Source: an uncultured Kiritimatiellota bacterium (GTDB lineage Bacteria > Verrucomicrobiota > Kiritimatiellia > RFP12 > UBA1067). Taken from it: a stretch of 5,317 nt of DNA. Numbering within the stretch: the first letter of the stretch is position 1; every line of letters starts with the position of its first letter. Location of the stretch: the NCBI GenBank assembly GCA_934675625.1, contig CAKURH010000139.1, positions 1 to 5,317 on the forward strand, read 5' to 3'. This document shows positions 1 to 5,288 of this stretch, piece by piece. The notes under the pieces are model-generated. The model had not been told where the DNA came from. It saw only the letters and a list, made by a program, of their open reading frames with translations, and searched no databases. The position numbers were made by a program, and so were the translations under genes.

Positions 1-1
1 A

Positions 2-41
2 GTTGGGCTTCTGCGCGTCGGTCGCCCTCCGCGCAGCCAAC
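2..41. other. Bulged hairpin at the left edge
   Basis: Bases 2-6 (GTTGG) pair with 37-41 (CCAAC) and bases 11-17 (CTGCGCG) pair with 30-36 (CGCGCAG). This gives 12 base pairs with a four-base bulge and a 12-base loop. No T-run follows on either side, so it is not a typical intrinsic terminator. It could be a fragment of a dispersed palindromic repeat or the end of a structured element that starts outside the window. The pairing is seen directly; the role is unknown. Confidence 0.35.
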
Positions 42-99
42 CTTCCTGTCGGCATGTCGTTTTCTTTGCCGTACAGATTCCTTTCATTCTGTTAGTTCT

Positions 100-116
100 G
101 CCGAGCTTCGCTTGGC
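100..116. other. Short hairpin with a CTTCG loop
   Basis: GCCGAG (100-105) pairs with CTTGGC (111-116) around the loop CTTCG, with one G-T wobble. It lies seven bases before a larger palindrome (124-145), so the two form a structured tract ahead of the transposase. Such structures can block read-through transcription from outside into a transposase gene, but that role is inferred here. Confidence 0.35.
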
Positions 117-123
117 GCACCAC

Positions 124-145
124 GCTCCCTCCCCGGGGAGGGAGC
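124..145. repeat. 22-bp perfect palindrome
   Basis: An uninterrupted self-complementary sequence with half-site GCTCCCTCCCC, about 115 bp upstream of the transposase start. It is entirely G/C apart from two A/T pairs, so it would form a very stable cruciform or RNA hairpin (with a few unpaired central bases). It is immediately followed by the 18-bp repeat copy at 145-162. A REP-like dispersed palindrome, an IS-end structure or a transcription roadblock are all possible. No T-tract follows. Confidence 0.5.
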
Positions 146-162
146 CAAGTTTACTTTCGGAC
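145..162 (+). repeat. Left copy of an 18-bp direct near-repeat around the transposase
   Basis: CCAAGTTTACTTTCGGAC here matches CCAAGTTTAGTTCCGGAC at 1910-1927 in 16 of 18 positions, in the same orientation. The copies lie 115 bp before and 264 bp after the transposase gene. IS30-family elements normally end in inverted repeats and make very short target duplications, so an 18-bp direct repeat does not fit standard ends. It could instead be a repeated target sequence or a dispersed repeat present on both flanks. Confidence 0.5.
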
Positions 163-185
163 TGCCGAGAAATTCGGCATACTAT
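156..185 (+). promoter_or_regulatory. Weak candidate promoter with internal inverted repeat, for the transposase
   Basis: A -10-like TACTAT lies at 180-185. A poor -35 match, TTCGGA, lies at 156-161, with an 18-base spacer. Between them sits a perfect 6-bp inverted repeat, TGCCGA-GAAAT-TCGGCA (163-179), where an operator would be expected. The promoter call is tentative because the -35 is weak; the inverted repeat is clear. Autoregulation by the transposase N-terminal HTH would fit but is not shown. Confidence 0.3.
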
Positions 186-206
186 ACCCATCCCGACGAA
201 AGGCCG

Positions 207-227
207 CGGGCGGGTGTCCGCAGCCCG
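207..227 (+). other. Leader hairpin upstream of the transposase start
   Basis: CGGGC (207-211) pairs with GCCCG (223-227), and inner GG (212-213) pairs with CC (218-219) around a GTGT loop. It lies in the presumed mRNA leader, 20 bases before the ribosome site AAAGG (247-251). It does not cover that site, so a direct block of translation is not predicted. It may simply be GC-rich chance pairing. Confidence 0.25.
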
Positions 228-260
228 ACGACGGTCAAACGAAAAGAAAGGCAAACGACA

Positions 261-1646
261 ATGCAGCACATGCAACTGGAAAACAGGCAGCGACTCGGGT
301 TCCTCGCGAGTCTCGGGTGGACGATGAGGAGGATCTCCGAAGACTTGGGCTGGAGCGCCCAGACCATCGCCAACGAGCTGCTCAACCGCAGGGTGGACAG
401 CGACAAGCGCCACGGATGCCCGAACCGTCTCTGCGCGCACTACGAGGGTTGCAGGCTCGAGTCCTACACCGCGACAGGCAAGGGACTTCGCAAGAACCAG
501 CCCAAGTGCTTCGAGACCTGCGCCGGCTTCCGCGAGGAGGTCTGCCACCGCCTCGCCAGGCCCCCGTCCGTCTGCAACGGGTGCGAGAAGGAGCACAACT
601 GCCCTCTCCGCAAGAAGTACTACATCCCCGAGTCGGCTCAGGCGAACTACGAAGGAACGCTTCACTCGTCCCGCACCGGGATTCATCCCGACGAGGAGCA
701 GGTCAGGGAGATGGACAAGGTCATCTCCCCCGGCCTCAAGAGGGGACAGTCCGTGAGCGCCATCATCCGGGCGAACGCCGACATCTTCAAGGGATACAGG
801 CGGAGTGCCGTGTACGGATGGATCGGAGACGGGCTCTTCACCGCCAGGGGCAGCGACCTTCCTTTCGCGGGAACGCGCAGGAAGCCGCGCAAGAAGCCCG
901 AGCCCAAGACGACCGCCAAGTGCCGCGTCGGACGCACCATCCGCGAGATGCGGGAGTGGCTCGGGCAACACGAGGGCGTCGTCCCGTGCGAGCTCGACAC
1001 GGTCATAGGCTCGACCAGCGGGAAGGTCCTCTTCACGATGGTGTTCCCCGATACGGGTCTCGCTCTCGCCTTCCTTCGCGACGAGAGGACCGCGCAGACC
1101 TGCACCAGGATCTTCAACATGCTCTGGCGCGTTGCGGGAGCAGCCCTCTTCGTGAGGCTCTTCCGCGCAATCCTGACCGACAACGGCCCGGAGTTCTCCG
1201 AGCCGGAGATGATCGAGAAATACCGCCCGGACCCCGAACGCAACCCGACGAAGCTCCTTCCACGCGGCATCAGGGTGTGGTTCTGCGACCCGTACTGCTC
1301 GTCGCAGGAGCCGCACGTCGAGCGCTTCCACAACGAGCTCAGGCGCATCCTCCAGAAGGGGACGAGCTTTGATCCGCTTGCGCAGGGGCAGATCAACCTC
1401 GCACTCTCTCACCTCAACAGCTATCCCCGCGAGTCCCTCGGCGGCAGGACACCCTATGATGTCTTCGTCGAAAAGCATGGCGCGGAAGGCAAGGCGTTTC
1501 TCGATGCGCTCGGCATCGTCCGCGTCCAGTCCAACCAGGTCACGCTTCACCCCTTCCTTCTCGGGCAGAAGTACCAGCGGGCGGCTGACAAGGCCATCCT
1601 GAAGAAGAACGGCATAACCTCGCAGAAGCCCGAAGCCAGCAAGTAA
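261..1646 (+). CDS. IS30-family transposase
   Basis: A 461-residue DDE transposase that would cut and rejoin the ends of its insertion sequence. An N-terminal helix-turn-helix (about residues 8-45) fits IS30-type end binding. Nine cysteines follow between residues 53 and 114, including Cys105-x2-Cys108-x5-Cys114, a likely zinc-binding region seen in an IS30 subgroup of anaerobes. A second HTH-like stretch lies near 158-193. The catalytic core reads ELDTV (Asp246), TDNGPEF (Asp307) and HVERFHNELRRILQKGTSF (Glu354); the last matches the IS30 block that usually ends in PKGTSFD. The D307-E354 gap is 46 residues, longer than in classical IS30, with extra sequence around 318-335. The ATG at 261 follows AAAGG with nine bases between. 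The gene is uninterrupted and may be active. Its GC-rich codon use resembles the neighbouring genes. Convincing terminal inverted repeats were not found, so only the gene is called, not a full IS. Confidence 0.92.
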   Translation: MQHMQLENRQRLGFLASLGWTMRRISEDLGWSAQTIANELLNRRVDSDKRHGCPNRLCAHYEGCRLESYTATGKGLRKNQPKCFETCAGFREEVCHRLARPPSVCNGCEKEHNCPLRKKYYIPESAQANYEGTLHSSRTGIHPDEEQVREMDKVISPGLKRGQSVSAIIRANADIFKGYRRSAVYGWIGDGLFTARGSDLPFAGTRRKPRKKPEPKTTAKCRVGRTIREMREWLGQHEGVVPCELDTVIGSTSGKVLFTMVFPDTGLALAFLRDERTAQTCTRIFNMLWRVAGAALFVRLFRAILTDNGPEFSEPEMIEKYRPDPERNPTKLLPRGIRVWFCDPYCSSQEPHVERFHNELRRILQKGTSFDPLAQGQINLALSHLNSYPRESLGGRTPYDVFVEKHGAEGKAFLDALGIVRVQSNQVTLHPFLLGQKYQRAADKAILKKNGITSQKPEASK

Positions 1647-1756
1647 AAGAGGCTCCCTTTCGAGAGCCGAGAGCAACCCGACGTCGGCGGAAATCCGAAA
1701 AATCGACTCCGACCCGGGACGCGAGAGAATTTTGCCAAAATCCGTGCCACCCAAAA

Positions 1757-1784
1757 TCGGGAATGTGGGAAATCCCGAAGTTTT
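1757..1784. terminator. Weak, possibly bidirectional terminator hairpin
   Basis: TCGGGA (1757-1762) pairs with TCCCGA (1773-1778) around a 10-base loop. On the plus strand TTTT follows at 1781-1784; on the minus strand the stem is followed directly by TTTT (complement of 1753-1756). It lies about 110 bases after the transposase stop and could end that transcript, or transcripts coming from the fusion gene. The stem is short and the loop large, so efficiency would be low. Confidence 0.35.
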
Positions 1785-1888
1785 CGCAACTTGGCAGATT
1801 GGTCGTTACCACCCTTACGACAAGAACAGAGCCAAACGACCCACACCAGTCAATACCTGAGGACGGCCCTAACGGCTCAACACCCAAA

Positions 1889-1926
1889 GTTAGGATTTAG
1901 TTCTGGAATCCAAGTTTAGTTCCGGA
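1889..1926. repeat. Two-unit 19-bp imperfect tandem repeat
   Basis: Read on the minus strand, the units begin TCCGGAACTAAA (from 1926) and TCCAGAACTAAA (from 1907), exactly 19 bases apart, with 11 of 12 leading bases identical and the tails diverged. The first unit also matches 143-161 upstream of the transposase in 16 of 19 positions (TCCGAAAGTAAACTTGGCT on the minus strand). A related sequence, GTTAGTTCTG, is at 91-100. All copies have the same orientation. They may be protein-binding iterons or a dispersed repeat used as an insertion target. Confidence 0.5.
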
Positions 1927-2090
1927 CGCGGCGGCCCGCTAATCGTAAAGTCAAATACGCGCATGCAGCCCCCGAACCAGGGGCCGAACATGCGGTGCTT
2001 CTTGCAGTAGGGCCCGTTTGATTTGCCGTTGCCAAGTTCAGATAAACAGCGTATTGGCACTCCTCTTCGCGAGTTCCGCAAAGGCGGCAA
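1890..2090 (-). pseudogene. Short Cys-containing reading frame, possible gene remnant
   Basis: A 66-codon frame from a TTG inside the end of the fusion gene, in a different frame, to TAA at 1890. Its middle (about 1955-2025) has GC-rich third positions and encodes YCKKHRMFGPWFGGC, a pattern resembling a small metal site or the tail of a Cys-rich protein. The last residues run through the 19-bp repeat. There is no good start codon or ribosome site, and I recognise no family. It may be the stranded end of a gene that was cut by rearrangement, or chance. Confidence 0.2.
1960..1994 (-). terminator. Bulged hairpin downstream of the fusion gene
   Basis: Read on the minus strand, CGCATG (1994-1989) pairs with CATGCG (1965-1960), and inside it GCCCC (1984-1980) pairs with GGGGC (1972-1968) around a seven-base loop, with a small internal loop between. 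It begins 43 bases after the fusion gene stop. Only scattered T's follow (CGTATTTGACTTT), so it would be a weak intrinsic terminator, or it could protect the 3' end of the operon mRNA. The stem is clear; the function is inferred. Confidence 0.35.
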
Positions 2091-4380
2091 CGCCCGCGAC
2101 CTCGTCCACCTCGTCGATCAGGTCCTCGCGCGTGAGCCCCATCACCCCCATCGCCATGTCGCAGGCGATGAAACTCACGCCCGCCGCCTTCGCGGACTTG
2201 ATGAGCGACGGAAGCGTCATGATGTTCTGCTTGCGCATGACGTCCTTCATCATCGCCGTGCCGAGGCCGAGCATGTTCATCTTCGAGAGCGCCAGCTTCT
2301 CCGCCCCCTTGGGCAGCATCCAGCCGAACATCCGCGAAACGAGGCTCCGCCGCAGGGCCGGTGCGGGATTCTTCCGCAGCACCGAGAGCCCCCAGAACGT
2401 GAAGAAGATCCCGACCTTCGCCCCGGACGCCGCGAGCCCGTTCGCGAGGATCATCGCCGCCAGCGCCTTGTCGAGGTCGTTACTGAAGAGGACGATCGCG
2501 GCAGAATGCTCCGCCGGGCGGCTGGAGGTCGAGGTTGAAGGCTGAGGACCGCCCTTGACCAGCATCGCCTCCAGCTCGCCGCCGTGCTTCGCGAGTCCGG
2601 ACGCCGTGCAGCCGTTCGCCGCGCACCAGCGCCTGAGATCGCCCTCGAACGCCGCGTCGGCCAGCACCTTGAACGCCGCGCCGTCCGCCGCCTTGGAAAA
2701 TGCCGCCTTGAGCTGCACGACCGGGCCCGGGCACGGGAGCTGGCGGAGATCGAGGGTCGAAGAAGGTTGACGGAACAGCCGCCAGGTCGCCCAGCCGCCG
2801 GAGAGGTTGTACGCCTTGAAGCCGTTCTGCTTGAGGATGCGCTCGGCGAGGTAGCCGCGCAGCCCCACCGCGCAGCACGTCACGTAGGTCTTCGCCCGGT
2901 CGAGTTCGTCCAGCCTCGCCCGCAGGCTCCCGAGCGGGATGTTGATCGCGCCGGGAACCGCCCCCATCTCGTGTTCGGACGGTTCGCGCACGTCGATGAC
3001 CTGCGCGTCCGCCGGGATCGTGTCCGGCGCGACGACGTCGCTCTTGCCGGTGAGGACGTTCTCCGCGACGAAGCCGAGGAAGTTCACCGGATCCTTCGCC
3101 GAGCTGTACGGCGGCGCGTAGGCGAGTTCGAGTTCGCCGAGCTGCGGGGCCTTGAGCTTCACGCGCATCGCCTCGGCGATCGTGTCGATCCGCTTGTCGA
3201 CGCCTTTCGCGCCGACGATCTGCGCCCCGTAGATCGTGCCGTCCGCGCCGAAGAGGAGCTTCATGTTGAGCCGCGCCGCGCCGGGATAGTAGCCCGCGCC
3301 GGACGACGGATGGATGTAGATCTTCCGGTAGTCGCGATTCTCGGCCTTGAGCCGTGCCTCGGTCCAGCCGACGCCTGCCGCAGTCAGTTCGCCGACCTTG
3401 ACGACGTTCGCCCCGAAGGTACCCCGGTAGACGCTCGCGCCTCCGGCCATGTTGTCCGCGGCGATGCGGCCCTGCTTGTTGGCCGGTCCCGCCAGCGCGA
3501 TCGCCGTCTTGCCGCCGAACACGGGATCGCGCACCTCGATCACGTCGCCCGCAGCGTAGATGTCCGGATCGCTCGTGCGGAGTCCTTCGTCGACGACGAT
3601 GTGCCCGCGCGGACCGATCTCGAGCCCGGCGGACTTGGCGAGTTCGGCGCGCGGACGGACCCCGGTCGAGACCACGGCGAGGTCGACGGCGAGGCATGTG
3701 CCATCGTCCAGCACCGCCTCCACGCCGTCCGGCTTCTCCACGAAATCGGAGACGACGCGTCCGAACCGGAGGTCGATCCCCGCGCCGCGGAGCTCGTCCG
3801 CCAACGGCTCGGCCATCTCGGCGTCCATCGTCGGCAGGACGTGTCCGCCGCGCTGGACGACGGTGACGGCGAGACCGCGATGACGCAGGTTCTCGGCGAG
3901 TTCGAGGCCGACGAACCCCGCCCCGACCACGAGGACGCGCTTCGCCGCCCCGAGCTTCGCCATGACGCGGTCCATGTCGGCGAGCGTCCAGAGGTGCGCC
4001 ACGTGCGGATGCGTCGCGTCCGTGTAGGCGTCGCCGACGGGCGTCGCGCCGGTCGCGATCAGCAGCTTGTCGTAGGCGAGGCGCGAGGCCCCGTCCGCCG
4101 TGCGGATCTCGACTTCCTTCTTCGCGCGGTCGATCGCGGTCGCCTCGCAGTTTGTTCGGACGTCGACGTTGAACCAGGAGGCGAACTTGGCGGGCGGCAT
4201 CACTGAGAGCCGCGCGCGGGCGGCGATCACGCCGCCGACATGGTACGGGAGCCCGCAGTTGGCATAGGAGATGTCGCTTCCCTTTTCGAGAAGGACGATC
4301 TCCGCCCGCTCGTCGAGCCTCCGCAGCCGCGCTGCGGCGCTTGCCCCTGCGGCCACGCCGCCGATGATGACGTATTTCAT
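2038..4380 (-). CDS. Four-domain CoA-disulfide reductase/rhodanese/TusA/DsrE-like fusion protein
   Basis: A 780-residue cytosolic flavoprotein with no signal peptide. Domain 1 (about 1-445) is a CoA-disulfide reductase-type oxidoreductase: FAD-binding IIGGVAAGASAAARLRR, active-site YANCGLPYH with Cys42, NAD(P)-binding VVGAGFVGLELAE (151-163), FAD-contact YAAGDV (275-280) and the family's YAPPYSSAKDPVNFLGF near 421-437. Domain 2 (about 448-540) is a rhodanese with loop CCAVGLRG; Cys503 is the expected persulfide carrier. Domain 3 (about 541-612) is TusA/SirA-like with CPGP (Cys550). A Ser/Thr/Pro linker follows. Domain 4 (about 625-780) is DsrE2-like with FFTFWGLSVLRK and Cys740 in ACDMAMGVMG. 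Such fusions reduce CoA disulfides, CoA persulfides or polysulfides and pass sulfur between cysteines; the exact substrate is not determined. The ATG at 4380 is chosen because AGGAAGG (4393-4387) lies six bases before it and the protein then begins at the FAD fold. It follows the NifX-like gene by 31 bases, so they are probably co-transcribed. Confidence 0.93.
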   Translation of the reverse strand: MKYVIIGGVAAGASAAARLRRLDERAEIVLLEKGSDISYANCGLPYHVGGVIAARARLSVMPPAKFASWFNVDVRTNCEATAIDRAKKEVEIRTADGASRLAYDKLLIATGATPVGDAYTDATHPHVAHLWTLADMDRVMAKLGAAKRVLVVGAGFVGLELAENLRHRGLAVTVVQRGGHVLPTMDAEMAEPLADELRGAGIDLRFGRVVSDFVEKPDGVEAVLDDGTCLAVDLAVVSTGVRPRAELAKSAGLEIGPRGHIVVDEGLRTSDPDIYAAGDVIEVRDPVFGGKTAIALAGPANKQGRIAADNMAGGASVYRGTFGANVVKVGELTAAGVGWTEARLKAENRDYRKIYIHPSSGAGYYPGAARLNMKLLFGADGTIYGAQIVGAKGVDKRIDTIAEAMRVKLKAPQLGELELAYAPPYSSAKDPVNFLGFVAENVLTGKSDVVAPDTIPADAQVIDVREPSEHEMGAVPGAINIPLGSLRARLDELDRAKTYVTCCAVGLRGYLAERILKQNGFKAYNLSGGWATWRLFRQPSSTLDLRQLPCPGPVVQLKAAFSKAADGAAFKVLADAAFEGDLRRWCAANGCTASGLAKHGGELEAMLVKGGPQPSTSTSSRPAEHSAAIVLFSNDLDKALAAMILANGLAASGAKVGIFFTFWGLSVLRKNPAPALRRSLVSRMFGWMLPKGAEKLALSKMNMLGLGTAMMKDVMRKQNIMTLPSLIKSAKAAGVSFIACDMAMGVMGLTREDLIDEVDEVAGVAAFAELAKRSANTLFI

Positions 4381-4411
4381 GCCTTGCCTTCCTGCGTTCC
4401 GGACCCGGAAA

Positions 4412-4807
4412 TCACCTGCCGCAATGTCCACCGCATCGATGCTCGCCGCTGGAACAGGCATGCCCCTCATCATGGTGATGGTTGCACCGAAAATTCGCTT
4501 CCGTCTCAAGCGTTCCCGCAAGATACGCCATCACCGTGCGAACCGCCCCTCCTTGCGCGCCTCCGACGACCTTGATTCCCGCCTCGGCGAGAGCCGACAG
4601 TGCGCCGCCACCGATTCCGCCGCACAGAAGCACCTCGACCTTCTCCTTGGACAGCAGATCGACAAGCGCACCATGACCCGATTCGCCACACGGAACAACC
4701 GCTTCCGAAACAATCCGCCCATCTTTCACGTCACAGACAAGGAACTCCGGCGTATGACCGAAATGCTGAAACACCTCGCCCTTCTCCACGCAGACCGCAA
4801 TCTTCAT
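4412..4807 (-). CDS. NifX/NifB-type dinitrogenase iron-molybdenum cofactor-binding domain protein
   Basis: A 131-residue soluble protein of the family typified by NifX, NafY and the C-terminal part of NifB, which bind iron-sulfur or iron-molybdenum cluster precursors. Visible signatures are the start MKIAVCVEKGEVFQHFGHTP, with the HFGH-type motif, and LLCGGIGGGAL...EAGIKVVGGAQGG near 61-87. The last 24 residues form a Cys/His-rich tail with Cys108, His110-112, His116, Cys118, His123, Cys125, His128 and Cys129, a probable metal-binding extension. No nitrogenase genes are visible, and stand-alone members are common in non-diazotrophic anaerobes, so a nitrogenase role should not be assumed. The ATG at 4807 follows AAAGGA (4821-4816) with eight bases between. 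It sits 69 bases after the regulator and 31 before the fusion gene, pointing to one operon. A role in iron-sulfur or sulfur trafficking is inference. Confidence 0.88.
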   Translation of the reverse strand: MKIAVCVEKGEVFQHFGHTPEFLVCDVKDGRIVSEAVVPCGESGHGALVDLLSKEKVEVLLCGGIGGGALSALAEAGIKVVGGAQGGAVRTVMAYLAGTLETEANFRCNHHHDEGHACSSGEHRCGGHCGR

Positions 4808-4836
4808 TCTTCTTTTCCTTTCCTTTCGTTTTCTCG

Positions 4837-4855
4837 ATTTTCCAAATGTGAAAAT
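4837..4855. promoter_or_regulatory. Small inverted repeat in the regulator-NifX gap
   Basis: ATTTTC and GAAAAT are arranged as ATTTTC-7 bases-GAAAAT inside the 69-base gap, about 30 bases before the NifX-like start. It could be a weak mRNA hairpin that tunes expression along the operon or a minor regulator site. It is A/T-rich and short, so chance is possible. Confidence 0.25.
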
Positions 4856-4876
4856 GTTCAGCAGAAAAACAACCTG

Positions 4877-5176
4877 TCAGCACGTGCCGGATCTTCTTTT
4901 CGCCTCGACGCACCTGAGGAAGCTGCGTACGCAGCTGCATTTCAGCCGGTAGAAGACTTCCTTGCCGCGCTTGTCGGTCTCGACCACACCGGCGGCCTTG
5001 AGTCCCGAAAGATGCTGGGAGACAGTTGAAAAATCGAGATCGACGCGATCGACGAACTCGTGAACGCACTTCTCGCCGTCCATCAGCTGCGCAGCAATCC
5101 ACATGCGCACCGGATGCCCGAGCGCCTTGAACCTCTTCGCGGGGCTCTCCCACATCTTTCGATCAAACCGATCCAC
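4877..5176 (-). CDS. ArsR-family transcriptional regulator
   Basis: A 99-residue winged-helix repressor, the usual size for ArsR/SmtB proteins. It begins with AKRFKALGHPVRMWIAAQLMDGEKCV (in two parts: residues 13-26 and 27-38), has the recognition helix FSTVSQHLSGLKAAGVV at 49-65, and a wing with RGKEVFYRL at 70-78. Cysteines are at 37, 80, 82, 89 and 99. Cys37 sits near where the classical arsenic sensor has ELCVCD, but only one cysteine is present there, so the standard arsenic site is incomplete. Cys80-Ser-Cys82 and Cys89 cluster near the C-terminal helix. The set could bind a metal or form a di- or polysulfide switch as in SqrR/BigR-type sensors; which is unknown. The start is GTG at 5176, eight bases after GGAAGG (5190-5185). 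It is the first gene of the operon and likely represses its own promoter. Confidence 0.9.
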   Translation of the reverse strand: MDRFDRKMWESPAKRFKALGHPVRMWIAAQLMDGEKCVHEFVDRVDLDFSTVSQHLSGLKAAGVVETDKRGKEVFYRLKCSCVRSFLRCVEAKRRSGTC

Positions 5177-5184
5177 CTGATCAT

Positions 5185-5190
5185 CCTTCC
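5185..5190 (-). promoter_or_regulatory. Ribosome binding site that fixes the GTG start of the regulator
   Basis: GGAAGG (minus strand, 5190-5185) lies eight bases before GTG at 5176. An ATG at 5184 touches this site and is out of frame, so it is not usable. An in-frame ATG at codon 8 has no comparable site. The GTG start is therefore preferred. Confidence 0.7.
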
Positions 5191-5194
5191 GTTG

Positions 5195-5211
5195 TTTGGT
5201 ATAATATCAAA
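5195..5211. promoter_or_regulatory. Probable ArsR-type operator over the -10 element
   Basis: TTTGGTATAATATCAAA is a 17-base palindrome with seven of eight pairs matching (the remaining pair is G/T). It covers the -10 box of the regulator's promoter. ArsR-family operators are typically A/T-rich imperfect palindromes overlapping the promoter, and bound repressor here would block polymerase. A related sequence, GGTAATATC (5250-5258), resembles the inner part GGTATAATATC and may be a weak second half-site. The pattern is seen; binding is inferred. Confidence 0.6.
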
Positions 5212-5230
5212 ATGTTGTGCTGACTGTCAA
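5201..5230 (-). promoter_or_regulatory. Sigma70-type promoter of the sulfur operon
   Basis: On the minus strand a perfect -35, TTGACA (5230-5225), is followed after 18 bases by TATTAT (5206-5201), five of six to the -10 consensus. Transcription would start near 5194, giving a short leader of roughly 18 bases before the GTG of the regulator. The -35 overlaps the small palindrome TGACTGTCA (5221-5229). Confidence 0.7.
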
Positions 5231-5288
5231 TACGGTCGACGTTGGAAATGGTAATATCTAACGGGTCAGCAAAGAAGAGAGGAAGGCC

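Larger units (their letters stand above)
1647..2037. other. Gene-poor spacer between transposase and sulfur operon
   Basis: About 390 bases between two genes that converge towards each other. I see no convincing gene. It holds short repeats of CCAAAATC at 1735-1742 and 1751-1758, a hairpin at 1757-1778, a 19-bp tandem repeat at 1889-1926 and a bulged hairpin at 1960-1994. The part near 1685-1920 is more A/T-rich than the coding DNA around it. The right end of the insertion sequence probably lies here, but its boundary cannot be fixed from this window. Confidence 0.6.

Noticed and set aside
1..55. A possible minus-strand gene start (ATG at 55, MPTGRLAARRATDAQKPN) running off the left edge
   Set aside because: Only 18 codons are visible, the ribosome site is poor, another frame from an ATG further upstream is equally open, and the stretch is occupied by a hairpin.
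1651..1675. Hairpin just after the transposase stop as its terminator
   Set aside because: GGCTC/GAGCC gives only five pairs with an eight-base loop and no T-run follows.
84..1754. A 556-codon open frame on the minus strand opposite the transposase
   Set aside because: It mirrors the GC-rich codons of a clearly recognised transposase, has no family motifs, and runs through the hairpin and repeat region at both ends. Long antisense frames are expected in GC-rich coding DNA.
2584..4206. A 540-codon open frame on the plus strand opposite the CoADR fusion
   Set aside because: It lies wholly inside a gene with four recognisable domains; its translation is Arg/Ala/Asp-rich without motifs, as expected from an antisense shadow.
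4381..4521. A 47-residue N-terminal extension of the fusion protein
   Set aside because: It overlaps the Cys/His tail of the NifX-like gene, shows no conserved sequence, and the ATG at 4380 has a good ribosome site and starts exactly at the FAD fold.
4412..4807. Evidence for nitrogen fixation from the NifX-like gene
   Set aside because: No nifH, nifD, nifK, nifE or nifN is in view, and this domain is widespread in bacteria without nitrogenase.
5182..5184. ATG directly after GGAAGG as the regulator start
   Set aside because: It is out of frame with the ArsR-family protein and has no spacing from the ribosome site.
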